A DNA stretch of 64,000 bases, taken from Pseudomonas sp. AL03 (GTDB lineage: Bacteria; Pseudomonadota; Gammaproteobacteria; Pseudomonadales; Pseudomonadaceae). The position numbers and the translations under genes are program-made. Positions 54,419 through 63,397 of this stretch are shown piece after piece. The stretch covers positions 119,153 to 183,152 of the forward strand of contig NZ_JASBRE010000009.1 in NCBI RefSeq assembly GCF_029960815.1. Direction: 5' to 3'. Below the pieces are notes generated by a model. It worked only from the letters and a program-made list of their open reading frames with translations, was not told where the DNA came from and searched no databases. Within the stretch, counting starts at the first letter, position 1. Each line of letters opens with the position of its first letter.

Positions 54419-55696
54419 TCAAAGTTCCGAGAAGCACTCTTCGATGATCGCCAAGCCCTTGTCCAGTTGCTCGTCCGGCGAAGTCAGCGGTACCAGGACG
54501 CGCAAAACGTTGCCGTAAGTGCCACAGGACAGCAGGATCAGACCCTTGTCGCGAGCCTTGGCCACAACCGATGCCACTGCAGGAGCGTTCGGCTTGTGGC
54601 TGTCGCCGTCGACGAACAACTCGACCGCGATCATCGCGCCCAGGGCACGGACTTCGCCGATGACCGGGTACTTGGCCTGGATGGCTTTCAGGCCAGTGAC
54701 CAGACGCTCGCCAACAGCCTTGCAGCGGTCCAGCAGGTGCTCTTCTTCGAACACTTCCATTACGGCCAACGCCGCGGCGCAAGCGATCGGGCTACCGGCG
54801 TAGGTGCCGCCCAGGCCGCCTGGAGCAATGGCGTCCATGTATTCGGCCTTGCCGCACACACCGGCCAACGGGAAACCACCAGCGATGGATTTGGCGAAGG
54901 TGGTCAGGTCGGCAGCAACGCCCATCTGTTCCATGGCAAAGAAGGTGCCGGTACGGCCCGCGCCGGTCTGTACTTCGTCAGCGATCAGCAGGATGCCGTG
55001 CTGGTCGCACAGAGCGCGCAGACGCTTCATGAACTCTTTAGGCGCGACGTAGAAACCGCCTTCGCCCTGAACTGGCTCAATAATGATGGCAGCGATGTCA
55101 CGCGGCTCAGCGTCGTTCTTGAAGATGCGTTCGATGCTGGCGATCGAATCGTCAATGCTCACACCGTGCAGTTCGTTCGGGTACAGCGCGCGGAAGATGC
55201 CGCCTGGCATCAGGCCCATGCCGGCCGAGTACGGCACGACTTTACCAGTCAGACCCAGGGTCATCATGGTGCGACCGTGGTAAGCGCCGGTGAACGCGAT
55301 CACGCCGGCACGGCCAGTGGCGGCACGAGCGATTTTCACGGCGTTTTCGACGGCTTCGGAACCGGTGGTCACCAGCAGGGTTTTCTTGGCGAAATCACCT
55401 GGCACCTTGACGTTGATTTTTTCGCACAGCTCTACATACGGCTCGTAAGCCAGCACCTGGAAGCAGGTGTGAGTCAGCTTGTTCAGCTGCGCAGTCACGG
55501 CGGCGATGATTTTCGGGTGCAGGTGACCGGTGTTCAGCACGGCGATGCCGCCGGCGAAGTCGATGAACTCGCGACCTTCAACGTCGGTCACGGTGGCGTT
55601 CTTCGCGGACTCGGCGAAGATCGGGTGAATCTGGCCAACACCGCGTGGTACAGCGGCTTCGCGGCGTTTCATCAGGGATGCGTTAGTCTTGCTCAT
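54419..55696 (-). CDS. gabT: 4-aminobutyrate aminotransferase
   Basis: This 425-residue class III PLP transaminase moves the amino group of GABA to 2-oxoglutarate, giving succinate semialdehyde. Family segments are TTGSEAVENAVKIARAATGR, FTGAYHGRTMMTLGLTGK and LLIADEVQTGAGRTGTFFAM; the PLP lysine is in TFAKSIAGGFPLAGV. The start is ATG 55696 with GAGGA six bases upstream. It follows gabD by 183 bases on the same strand. Confidence 0.95.
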   Translation of the reverse strand: MSKTNASLMKRREAAVPRGVGQIHPIFAESAKNATVTDVEGREFIDFAGGIAVLNTGHLHPKIIAAVTAQLNKLTHTCFQVLAYEPYVELCEKINVKVPGDFAKKTLLVTTGSEAVENAVKIARAATGRAGVIAFTGAYHGRTMMTLGLTGKVVPYSAGMGLMPGGIFRALYPNELHGVSIDDSIASIERIFKNDAEPRDIAAIIIEPVQGEGGFYVAPKEFMKRLRALCDQHGILLIADEVQTGAGRTGTFFAMEQMGVAADLTTFAKSIAGGFPLAGVCGKAEYMDAIAPGGLGGTYAGSPIACAAALAVMEVFEEEHLLDRCKAVGERLVTGLKAIQAKYPVIGEVRALGAMIAVELFVDGDSHKPNAPAVASVVAKARDKGLILLSCGTYGNVLRVLVPLTSPDEQLDKGLAIIEECFSEL

Positions 55697-55879
55697 AGAG
55701 TCCTCATTCACCGCTCATCGGGCGGCGTGGTTCAAGGAAAATGCGGCGGGGAGACAACTACGGCAGCATGCGATGATCGACTGCCACAGCGTTCCCGGCC
55801 ACAGAGAAAATTCCGTTTGAAGCGCAGAAAGGGTCAGCGCTCTCGTGCCCTTTCCGCTTGAAGCAATGCCTTGCCGGAC

Positions 55880-57322
55880 TTAGATGCCCAGGCAGAGGTA
55901 TTTGATTTCCAGGTAATCTTCGATGCCGTACTTGGAGCCTTCACGGCCCAGGCCCGACGCCTTGATGCCGCCGAACGGCGCGACTTCGTTGGAGATCAAC
56001 CCGGTGTTGACGCCGACCATGCCGTATTCCAGGGCTTCAGCCACACGGAACACACGACCCAGGTCGCGAGCATAAAAGTACGAAGCCAGACCGAACTCGG
56101 TGTCGTTGGACATCGCGATCACTTCGGCTTCGTCTTTGAAGCGGAACAGCGGAGCCAATGGACCGAAGGTTTCTTCTTTGGCCACGGCAGCGTTCTTCGG
56201 CACGTTGGTCAGAATGGTCGGTTCGAAGAAGTTGCCTTCCATGACCTTGCCACCCGCCAGAACGGTTGCGCCTTTGCTGATCGCATCAGCAATGTGCTCT
56301 TGAACCTTGGCCACGGCTTTTTCGTCGATCAGCGGGCCAGTGGTGGTGCCTTCTTCCAGACCGTTGCCGATCTTGAGTTTGGCCACAGCCACTTTCAGCT
56401 TCTCGGCGAACGCGTCGTAGACCGAATCCTGAATGTACAGACGGTTGGCGCAAACGCAGGTCTGGCCGTTGTTACGGTACTTGGAAATGATCGCGCCTTC
56501 GACGGCCTTATCCAGGTCCGCGTCGTCGAACACGATGAACGGCGCGTTGCCGCCCAATTCCAGGGAGACTTTCTTGATGTCCTTGGCGCATTCGGCCATC
56601 AGCTGACGACCGATCTCGGTCGAGCCAGTGAAGGACAGTTTGCGCACGATCGGGTTGCTGGTCAGCTCGCTGCCGATGTCGCCGGCGCTGCCGGACACAA
56701 CACTGAACACACCGTTTGGAATGCCGGCACGCTGGGCCAGTTCAGCCAAAGCGAATGCCGAGAATGGAGTTTGCGAAGCAGGCTTGAGCACCATGGTGCA
56801 ACCGGCGGCCAGAGCCGGGCCGGCTTTACGGGTGATCATCGCGGCCGGGAAGTTCCACGGGGTGATTGCAGCGGTCACGCCGATTGGCTGCTTGATCACG
56901 ATCAGACGCTTGTCTGGCTGGTGGCCCGGAATCACATCACCGTAGACGCGTTTGGCTTCTTCGGCGAACCACTCGATAAAGGAAGCGGCGTAAACGATTT
57001 CGCCCTTGGCTTCGGCCAACGGCTTTCCCTGTTCCAGGGTCATCAGGCGAGCAAGGTCATCCTGGTTCTCGATGATCAGTTCGAACCAGCGACGCAGCTT
57101 GTTCGCACGGTCCTTGGCGGTCAGTGCACGCCAGGCCGGCAGCGCTTTGTCAGCGGCTTCGATCGCACGGCGGGTTTCGGCAGCGCCCATTTTCGGCACG
57201 GTGCCGAGAATTTCGCCCGTTGCCGGGTTGTTGACCTTGATCGTCTGACCATTGTCCGCATCAACCCAAGCGCCATCGATAAAGGCTTGCTGGCGGAACA
57301 ACTGGGGGTCTTTAAGCTGCAT
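55880..57322 (-). CDS. gabD: Succinate-semialdehyde dehydrogenase (NADP+)
   Basis: This 480-residue aldehyde dehydrogenase oxidises succinate semialdehyde to succinate. The catalytic glutamate is in SLELGGNAPFIVFDDADL and the cysteine in NNGQTCVCANR; TPWNFPAAMITRKAGPALAA binds the cofactor. The start is ATG 57322 (MQLKDPQLFRQQ), giving the normal GabD length; a longer reading adds unrelated residues. It is first gene of gabD-gabT. A CGTTTGA/TCAAACG dyad lies upstream at 57477. Confidence 0.95.
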   Translation of the reverse strand: MQLKDPQLFRQQAFIDGAWVDADNGQTIKVNNPATGEILGTVPKMGAAETRRAIEAADKALPAWRALTAKDRANKLRRWFELIIENQDDLARLMTLEQGKPLAEAKGEIVYAASFIEWFAEEAKRVYGDVIPGHQPDKRLIVIKQPIGVTAAITPWNFPAAMITRKAGPALAAGCTMVLKPASQTPFSAFALAELAQRAGIPNGVFSVVSGSAGDIGSELTSNPIVRKLSFTGSTEIGRQLMAECAKDIKKVSLELGGNAPFIVFDDADLDKAVEGAIISKYRNNGQTCVCANRLYIQDSVYDAFAEKLKVAVAKLKIGNGLEEGTTTGPLIDEKAVAKVQEHIADAISKGATVLAGGKVMEGNFFEPTILTNVPKNAAVAKEETFGPLAPLFRFKDEAEVIAMSNDTEFGLASYFYARDLGRVFRVAEALEYGMVGVNTGLISNEVAPFGGIKASGLGREGSKYGIEDYLEIKYLCLGI

Positions 57323-57671
57323 GTCGGCTTTCCTTAACAGCACCGCGCACGCGCGGAGCGAATTATGATTGTTGAAAGGCGCCTTATAGGCTGCCGTCAG
57401 GGAAATCATTCACCGGGCTGAAGCACATAAATAGCGCACTGATTGAAACTCGTGCGGTTCAGCACCCAGACAAGAGCGTTTGAAATCTCAAACGAATCCT
57501 AGGATCAAAGGGGGTAAAGGACAATAGCCTGTTCGAAAAAAAGAACGAAAACGCCGCATTAGCTTAATTTTTCTGATCAACGTAGCAAACACAGGGTACG
57601 CTTCGGAAAACCGCAGGCGATTCAGCAGCATGGACGCCCGCAGTGCATATGAGTATCATGGCGCCCGCATT
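57323..57671. other. Gene-free region between gabD and tRNA-Arg
   Basis: These 349 bases carry the gabD promoter and the tRNA promoter. The only distinct structure is the short dyad CGTTTGA-AATC-TCAAACG (57477-57494), a possible regulator site for gabD. I saw no small gene. Confidence 0.45.
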
Positions 57672-57748
57672 GCACCAGTAGCTCAGCTGGATAGAGTACT
57701 GCCCTCCGAAGGCAGTGGTCGTGGGTTCGAATCCCGCCTGGTGCACCA
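57672..57748 (+). tRNA. tRNA-Arg(CCG)
   Basis: This 77-nucleotide cloverleaf has acceptor stem GCACCAG/CTGGTGC, D-arm AGCTCAGCTGGATAGAGT, anticodon stem-loop CTGCC-CTCCGAA-GGCAG with anticodon CCG reading the arginine codon CGG, and T-arm GTGGGTTCGAATCCCGC; the 3' CCA is encoded. A terminator follows. Confidence 0.96.
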
Positions 57749-57763
57749 TACGTAGAAACGAGA

Positions 57764-57795
57764 AAGCCTCAGACCGCAGGGTCTGGGGCTTTTTT
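57764..57795 (+). terminator. Rho-independent terminator of tRNA-Arg
   Basis: A stem AGCCTCAGACC with GGTCTGGGGCT (G-T pair allowed) around GCAG is followed by TTTTTT, 16 bases after the tRNA 3' end. Confidence 0.88.
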
Positions 57796-57833
57796 GTGGG
57801 TGACGTTAAAGCCTCAGGACGGGCGCTGGGTGC

Positions 57834-57858
57834 AGTTGTTCGGTTTAACCGAACAACT
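57834..57858. promoter_or_regulatory. Perfect 12-base palindrome near the VWA/ECF operon end
   Basis: AGTTGTTCGGTT and AACCGAACAACT flank a single T. It lies between the tRNA terminator and the terminator of the small acidic gene. No gene start is adjacent, so it may be an attachment-type or protein-binding site, or a remnant of a repeat. Confidence 0.45.
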
Positions 57859-57864
57859 GAGCCT

Positions 57865-57888
57865 GAAAAAAACCGCCGATGCGGTTGT
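57865..57888 (-). terminator. Rho-independent terminator of the VWA/ECF operon
   Basis: On the minus strand AACCGC-ATCG-GCGGTT is followed by TTTTT. It starts immediately after the stop codon of the small acidic gene (57889), closing the four-gene operon. Confidence 0.85.
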
Positions 57889-58173
57889 TTATTCAGTCGT
57901 CCAATCAAACTCGTCGTATTCATCATCCTCTTCGTCCTCAACCTCTTCATCAAGAACGTCTTCCTCAAGCGCTTCTGCCTGCTTCGCCAGCAGAAACTCC
58001 TTACGACTCTCAGTAACAGCCCGTCGTAATTCCTGACCCTTCACCGGGCAGTTGAGCATTTGGGCGATGCGGTCGATTTTTTTCGCCATGGCTTCCTCCA
58101 ACGCATCGGCTATGGGCCGATAGTGCGCGCTTTCAGGCGTCGATGCCAAATTGGCGACCGCTGTGTCCTTCAT
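57889..58173 (-). CDS. Small acidic protein at the end of the VWA/ECF operon
   Basis: This 94-residue protein is of unknown family. The N-terminal 60 residues are helical ([20 protein letters not shown]). The C-terminal 25 residues are almost all acidic ([20 protein letters not shown]). It has no signal peptide or membrane span. Its ATG overlaps the stop of the preceding membrane protein (ATGA). The strongly acidic tail could mimic nucleic acid or bind a basic partner; that is inference. Confidence 0.75.
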   Translation of the reverse strand: MKDTAVANLASTPESAHYRPIADALEEAMAKKIDRIAQMLNCPVKGQELRRAVTESRKEFLLAKQAEALEEDVLDEEVEDEEDDEYDEFDWTTE

Positions 58174-58763
58174 TTTTTCTGCAACGCCTTGAGTCGGGCC
58201 GTGAGGTTTTCGTCAGGGAAACGCTTGTGCAATGTCTTCAACAGCGCATCGGCGGCTTGCGTCTGACCGGCCTTTTGCAGGCGCATCACTTCACGCAATT
58301 GCTCATCCAGGGTTTTCGCTGGAGCTGCTGCACGCTTGCTGACCTTGGCTTCATCGGCCATTTCGGCATTGATCGATTCGCTCTGCGCGGGGGCGGACAT
58401 CGCGCCGGAAGGCGCAGCCAGCGAGCGAGCAACCGAAGGGGGTGCTTCTGCAGCTTCTTTTTTGGCGACCGGTGCGGACGCTTTGGGTGCAGGAGCGAAG
58501 TCATAACTCGGTGCTTGGTCCGGTGCACGCTGCACCAGTGCAAGCATCAGGGCCACGCCGACGAGACTGGCAAATGCAACCTGCCAACGGGGTTTCTGAC
58601 AGGCCTGAACCCAGCGTCTCCACAGACCTGGTTTCTGCGCAGGGACTTCGCGTTGCGCTGTGGCCAGGATGAAAGCGTCGAGATGGGACGGTGGTTCGCC
58701 AGCCGCATGCTCGCGGTAATGCTGTAGCACTTGGTCTTCCGGTGTCTGTTTGGCGTCAGTCAT
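58170..58763 (-). CDS. Single-span membrane protein, possible anti-sigma factor
   Basis: This 197-residue protein has one membrane span (about residues 58-77, WQVAFASLVGVALMLALVQ). The cytoplasmic N-terminus follows a short acidic start. The periplasmic part is rich in Ala/Pro with a helical C-terminal end (LREVMRLQKAGQTQAADALL) resembling a tetratricopeptide-like unit. Its overlap with the sigma gene (four bases) and its topology suggest an anti-sigma factor, but the classical zinc anti-sigma HxxxCxxC is not present. Family unknown. Confidence 0.7.
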   Translation of the reverse strand: MTDAKQTPEDQVLQHYREHAAGEPPSHLDAFILATAQREVPAQKPGLWRRWVQACQKPRWQVAFASLVGVALMLALVQRAPDQAPSYDFAPAPKASAPVAKKEAAEAPPSVARSLAAPSGAMSAPAQSESINAEMADEAKVSKRAAAPAKTLDEQLREVMRLQKAGQTQAADALLKTLHKRFPDENLTARLKALQKK

Positions 58764-59326
58764 GTCAGTACCTCCTCGGCCAGCAGCCGACGCAGTTTTT
58801 GCTGGGCGTAGCGCAAGCGGCTTTTGACGGTTTCCAGCGGTGTTTCGGTGAGGGTGGCGATCTGCGGCAGGTCGAGATCACCGTGGGCGCGGAGCAGGAA
58901 CACTTCGCGCTGGTCAGCGGGCAGGTTTTGCAGGGCCGCTTCGAGGCGCTGGCTGTCGCGGCTAAGGCTCAGCTGTTGTTCGGGGTCGGCAGCGTCATCG
59001 CTCAACGCGTGGATCTGTTCGTCGTAGCTGTCGTGCAAGGGATTGTGGATTCCGTGCTTGCGCCAGTGATCGATCAGTCGGTTGCGGGCAATCTGGTAAA
59101 GCCAGGTACGAAAATTCGCCCGGCCTTGTGGCTGACTGGTGCTGCGGATCAGGCTCAACCAGGTTTCCTGGTAAACCTCTTCGGCCAGTTCGGATTTACC
59201 GCTCAAGCCGAGCAGGAATCGGTAGAGCCCTTGGCGGTGACGAGCGTACAAAATCTCGAACGCCGGCCCGTCGCCTGCGCGATAACGGGCCAGCAGCGAT
59301 TCGTCGCTCGGTTCAGGCGCAGACAT
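58760..59326 (-). CDS. ECF-type RNA polymerase sigma factor
   Basis: This 188-residue sigma-70 family factor has region 2 (DGPAFEILYARHRQGLYRFL, ELAEEVYQETWLSLI, FRTWLYQIARNRLIDHWR) and region 4 (LPADQREVFLLRAHGDLDLP, LTETPLETVKSRLRYAQQKL), with a variable linker containing acidic repeats. The start is ATG 59326, a few bases after the VWA gene stop; the reading from 59452 overlaps it. Targets are unknown; autoregulation of its own operon is likely. Confidence 0.88.
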   Translation of the reverse strand: MSAPEPSDESLLARYRAGDGPAFEILYARHRQGLYRFLLGLSGKSELAEEVYQETWLSLIRSTSQPQGRANFRTWLYQIARNRLIDHWRKHGIHNPLHDSYDEQIHALSDDAADPEQQLSLSRDSQRLEAALQNLPADQREVFLLRAHGDLDLPQIATLTETPLETVKSRLRYAQQKLRRLLAEEVLT

Positions 59327-59327
59327 A

Positions 59328-61040
59328 TCAGTTGTAGCCTCCCTTAAGCGGCTCACTATTCGATGCGGTCGTGGTTCGCAGGCTCTGCGCCAACGCCACC
59401 AACTGCACGAACTCTGCGCGCAGACCGAATCGATCTTCGCCCCGCGCACCACGGGCCAAGGCTTCCGTGTCTTTCAGGCTGAAATCACCGGTATAACGCC
59501 CGTCCTTGAGCTGCTGGGAAAACGCCGCCACGGCCGCCGCAAATCGCAAGTCATCACTGGCTTTGCCGACCTGACCGTTGACGATCGACCGCTCGATCAA
59601 GCGACTACTCCCACCCTCAGGCAACTGATATCGCACTCGCAACATCGCCAATTCCCCAGACTTATCGGAAACAGCGGCCCCAGGAGTGCCATACCGCAGC
59701 GGCTCCAGCCAGCCCTTTTCACCCTTGGGCACAATTTCGTACAACGCCGTCACCGTATGCCCTGCGCCGATTTCACCGGCATCGACCTTATCGTTGCTGA
59801 AATCCTCACGCTTCAACGCACGATTCTCATACCCCAACAGCCGATACTCACTGACCTGTGCCGGGTTGAACTCCACTTGCAGCTTCACGTTCTTCGCCAC
59901 GACGGCGAGGGTCGAGCCGAGCTGATCCACCAGCACCTTGCGCGCCTCGCGCAGGTTGTCGATGTAGGCATAGTTGCCGTCGCCAGCATCGGCCAACTGT
60001 TCCATCAGGTGTTCATTGTAGTTATCCACACCAAAACCCAGCGTGGTCAGGGAAACGCCAGTCTTGCGTTTATCCACAGCCATTTGTTTGAGACTGTCGA
60101 AGTCGCTGATGCCGACGTTGAAATCGCCGTCGGTGGCCAGGAGGATGCGGTTGATGCCCTTGGGGATAAACGCCTGCTGCGCCATCTGATAGGCCAGTTC
60201 GATGCCTGACGCCCCAGCGGTGGAGCCGCCGGCGGCCAATTGATCGATGGCTGTGCGAATCTTCGCTTTTTCCCGTCCGGAAGTAGGCTCCAGCACCACA
60301 CGCGATTCGCCGGCGTAGACGACCAACGAAACCCTGTCCTGCTCGCGCAATTGATCAACCAGCAACTTCAGGGTGCTTTTGACCAGCGGCAAACCCTCGC
60401 GTCGGTCCATCGAGCCGGACACGTCCACCAGAAACACCAGGTTCGCCGGGGCCAACTCCGCTACCGCGCGGTCTGAGGCCTTGATGCCGATGCGCAGCAA
60501 TCGGGTATGCGGGTTCCACGGCGACGGCGCCAGCTCTGTGGTCACGCCGAAGGGCGAGCCATCGGTGGGCAATGCGTAATCGTAGGGGAAGTAATTGACC
60601 ATCTCCTCCAGGCGGACCGCACCTTCCGGTGGCAGGCGTCCCTGATTGAGCAAGCGGCGGACGTTGGCGTAGGCGCCGGTATCGACGTCGGCGCTGAAGG
60701 TTGAGACCGGTGCTTGGGCCACGCTGTGGATCGGATTATCCGCCAGCGCCTGATACTGCTCCCGCTGCTCATCCCGATAGCCCTGCGCAGATGCCTCGCC
60801 CGCCGACATCGGCGCATAGCTCGCCGTCGGCGCCGGACGCACGCTGCGCTTGGCCATCGAGGTGTCCGCCATGACAGCCTCGCTGCGCACCAACGCCTCG
60901 GTATTCAGCACAGTTTGAGCCGGTGGCGACACAGAAGCGGAATCAGGCTTGGATGAAACGCCGCAACCGGCAATGGCCAACAGCAACCCGGCAGCGAAAC
61001 CCTGGGCGGCCGGGCGGAGGAAATGCAGAGGGAGGGACAT
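59328..61040 (-). CDS. VWA-domain lipoprotein, YfbK-like
   Basis: This 570-residue protein has a lipoprotein signal (lipobox LAIAGC, Cys26). The VWFA-type N-terminal segment (about residues 100-185, STFSADVDTGAYANVRRLL and RLEEMVNYFPYDY) is followed by a von Willebrand A domain (about 200-370) with MIDAS DVSGSM at 206-211. A C-terminal DUF3520-like part carries RFGLRAEFVQLVALAQSLR. It is first gene of an operon with an ECF sigma factor. E. coli YfbK is the nearest analogue; the function is unknown, probably an envelope sensor or adhesion scaffold. Confidence 0.85.
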   Translation of the reverse strand: MSLPLHFLRPAAQGFAAGLLLAIAGCGVSSKPDSASVSPPAQTVLNTEALVRSEAVMADTSMAKRSVRPAPTASYAPMSAGEASAQGYRDEQREQYQALADNPIHSVAQAPVSTFSADVDTGAYANVRRLLNQGRLPPEGAVRLEEMVNYFPYDYALPTDGSPFGVTTELAPSPWNPHTRLLRIGIKASDRAVAELAPANLVFLVDVSGSMDRREGLPLVKSTLKLLVDQLREQDRVSLVVYAGESRVVLEPTSGREKAKIRTAIDQLAAGGSTAGASGIELAYQMAQQAFIPKGINRILLATDGDFNVGISDFDSLKQMAVDKRKTGVSLTTLGFGVDNYNEHLMEQLADAGDGNYAYIDNLREARKVLVDQLGSTLAVVAKNVKLQVEFNPAQVSEYRLLGYENRALKREDFSNDKVDAGEIGAGHTVTALYEIVPKGEKGWLEPLRYGTPGAAVSDKSGELAMLRVRYQLPEGGSSRLIERSIVNGQVGKASDDLRFAAAVAAFSQQLKDGRYTGDFSLKDTEALARGARGEDRFGLRAEFVQLVALAQSLRTTTASNSEPLKGGYN

Positions 61041-61127
61041 GGGGGCTGACCTCAGGAGGAAATTGATCCATTCATCCTCTGAGACGGACAGCCCGGTAAA
61101 TTCGGGTTAAACCTGCTGAAAAAAACG

Positions 61128-61688
61128 TCAGCGGTGATAACGCCGCACCACACTGCTGTTTTTCAACACATGGCCTTTGATTTTTTCCAGCAGTTGCGCG
61201 CGCGTCAGGCCGGCAGCTAAAGCTTCCGGGGCCAGGTCCAGGGCGTAAAGCTGGATGATGTAGTGGTGCGCACTGTCGCCGACCGGCGGACAAGGACCGA
61301 CATAACCTGTGGTGCCTTTGCTGTTGGTGCCACCGACGCCTTCAAGGGCGGATTTTGCGCCGACGCCGGCGGCAATCTGATGAGTCGCGGCTTTGATGCC
61401 GTAATGCACCCAGTGATCGACGCCTTGGCCTTTTTGGCCGTCAGGATCGTGCATGACGATGGCATAGCTCAACGTACCCGTCGGCCCGGCGTTCCAGTTC
61501 AAGGCCGGTGACTGATTGTGCCCACCGCAATTGGGCGCATCGCTGGCAGCCGCCGAGGTGAACAATCGATCGTCGGTGACACCTGGGATGTTCAAGGTGA
61601 AACGCTCCTGGGCCTGCGCCGGAAATTGCACGCAAAGGGCGACGGCAACGGCCGCCAGCCAAGGGGTCAGAGAGGTCAATCGGGTCAT
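61128..61688 (-). CDS. PEBP-family (YbhB/YbcL-like) periplasmic protein
   Basis: This 186-residue protein has a signal peptide (about residues 1-26, cleavage after PAQAQ) and the phosphatidylethanolamine-binding fold: NCGGHNQSPALNWNAGPTGT, YAIVMHDPDG, DHWVHYGIKA and GPCPPVGDSAHHYIIQLYAL. The bacterial role is unclear; ligand binding or protease inhibition is proposed for relatives. The start is ATG 61688; the longer reading from 61904 overlaps the divergent oxidoreductase leader. Confidence 0.86.
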   Translation of the reverse strand: MTRLTSLTPWLAAVAVALCVQFPAQAQERFTLNIPGVTDDRLFTSAAASDAPNCGGHNQSPALNWNAGPTGTLSYAIVMHDPDGQKGQGVDHWVHYGIKAATHQIAAGVGAKSALEGVGGTNSKGTTGYVGPCPPVGDSAHHYIIQLYALDLAPEALAAGLTRAQLLEKIKGHVLKNSSVVRRYHR

Positions 61689-61827
61689 ACCGGAGCACCT
61701 TGTGCGGGTGGGGCCGTCGTCGGCGTGCAAACTATAGCCGGACCGTTCGTTCGGTGGCAGTGGGAATTGGCTGAACCTCTGGATAAGCGCCAAACTCTTA
61801 AATGAAACGCTTGCCTGGAGAGTGATG

Positions 61828-63357
61828 ATGGCACTGCACCGCGTTGCCTGTTTCGCCGACGTTCCCGAAGACCGCGGCCTGGAAGTGCGGATCGCGGACA
61901 CCACAATCCTCCTGCTGCGGGCCGGCGATCAATTGCGCGCCTATCAGGGCGAATGCCCTCATGCCGGTGCGCCGCTGGCCGAAGGTGCGCTGTGTCATGG
62001 GCGCCTGATCTGCCCGTGGCACAAGGGGACGTTTCGGATCGAGGACGGCGCGCTGTGCGAACCGCCGGCCTTGGACAGCCTCAAGCGTTATCCCCTAGAG
62101 GTGCGCGAAGATGAGGTCTGGGTCGACGATCAGCCGATGTCCGACGCTCACACCCCGCCCGCCGACGATGAGCGGACGTTTGTGATCATAGGCGCCGGCG
62201 CCGCAGGCACGGCGGGTGCGGCGGCGTTGCGGGAGAGAGGCTTCGGTGGCCGGGTGCTGTTGATCGACCGTGAAACCGACGCCGGTTACGACCGTACGGT
62301 ATTGAGCAAATTCGTGATTGCCGGGGAGATGCCGCCGGAAGAAATCCCGCCGCTGCGTGATGAACACTTTTACCGCGAACAGCGCATTGAGCGAATAAAC
62401 GGTGAAGTGGCGAGCCTGGACGCCGCGAACAAAACGTTGCAGTTGCTCGACGGTCAATCGCTGAGCTACGACGCCGCGCTGCTCGCCACCGGAGGCACAC
62501 CCAATCCTCTTACGCTGCCTGGCGCCGACTTGCCGCAGGTGTTTGTGCTGCGTTCGAAGGACCAGGCGCAGCGAATTCTGGAGTCGGCAAAACCAGGCCA
62601 ACGAGCGGTGATCATCGGCGACAGTTTTATCGCCATGGAATCCGCATCCTCCCTGCGTCAATACGGCTTGGACGTTACCGTTCTGGCGCGTCACGCCGTG
62701 CCTTTCGTCAAACAGTTTGGCGACGCGGTCGGCAAGGCAATTCGTGCTCTTCACGAGGCCAACGGCGTGGTGTTTCATACGGCTGGCGAAGCAACGCACA
62801 TCGAAGGAACCGCCAGGGTCGAAGCGGTGCGCCTGGACAACGGCCAACGTTTACCGGCGGATTTGGTGCTGGTCGGCATTGGCGTCAGCCCGGCAACCGG
62901 CGCATTCACCGGCCTGCCCATGGAAAAGGACCAGTCGCTGAAAGTCGACGGCGGGATGCGCGTGACCGATGGGCTTTGGGCTGCCGGCGATATCGCGACC
63001 TTTCCGCTCAACGGCCAGCCTCAACGGATCGAACACTGGCGCCTGGCACAGCAACAGGCGCGGATCGCGGCGATGAACATGCTTGGCGGCGACGAGCATT
63101 ACCTCGGCGTGCCGTATTTCTGGACCTGGCACTTCGGTAAAAACTACGACTACCTTGGACACGCCGAAACCTGGGACGAGCTCGAGTTCAAAGGCGATCC
63201 CGACCATCCACCCTTTATCGGGCTGTTCGGCAAGGACGGAGTGGTGGTCGCCGCGGTGGCTTGCGATGAAGAACGTGCGGTAGCGATGCTCGCCGAACGG
63301 ATGAAGCAGCCGCTGCCGGTGGACGAAGCGTGGCGACTGATTCGGGATGTTGGCTAG
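61828..63357 (+). CDS. Rieske-FAD/NAD oxidoreductase (AIFM3/ferredoxin-reductase type)
   Basis: This 509-residue fusion has an N-terminal Rieske iron-sulfur domain (cysteine-histidine pairs CPHAG at 43-47 and CPWHKG at 62-67) followed by a pyridine-nucleotide-disulfide oxidoreductase domain. FAD binding is in VIIGAGAAGTAGAAALRERG, NAD binding is near VIIGDSFIAMESASSL, and the C-terminal FAD site is GLWAAGDIATFPL. The architecture is like AIF-family reductases. ATG 61828 is preferred among three adjacent starts because GGAG lies seven bases upstream. The electron acceptor is unknown. Confidence 0.9.
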   Translation: MALHRVACFADVPEDRGLEVRIADTTILLLRAGDQLRAYQGECPHAGAPLAEGALCHGRLICPWHKGTFRIEDGALCEPPALDSLKRYPLEVREDEVWVDDQPMSDAHTPPADDERTFVIIGAGAAGTAGAAALRERGFGGRVLLIDRETDAGYDRTVLSKFVIAGEMPPEEIPPLRDEHFYREQRIERINGEVASLDAANKTLQLLDGQSLSYDAALLATGGTPNPLTLPGADLPQVFVLRSKDQAQRILESAKPGQRAVIIGDSFIAMESASSLRQYGLDVTVLARHAVPFVKQFGDAVGKAIRALHEANGVVFHTAGEATHIEGTARVEAVRLDNGQRLPADLVLVGIGVSPATGAFTGLPMEKDQSLKVDGGMRVTDGLWAAGDIATFPLNGQPQRIEHWRLAQQQARIAAMNMLGGDEHYLGVPYFWTWHFGKNYDYLGHAETWDELEFKGDPDHPPFIGLFGKDGVVVAAVACDEERAVAMLAERMKQPLPVDEAWRLIRDVG

Positions 63358-63397
63358 ACGCAATGATTCACAACAAGGCTGGAATGCTGACGATGTA

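Noticed and set aside
55871..57337. A 488-residue open frame opposite gabD, and similar ones opposite gabT and pckA
   Set aside because: These are antisense shadows of highly conserved genes with strong codon bias. None has recognisable domains.
61690..61904. N-terminal extension of the PEBP-family protein
   Set aside because: It would cover the oxidoreductase start on the other strand and hide a normal signal peptide starting at 61688.
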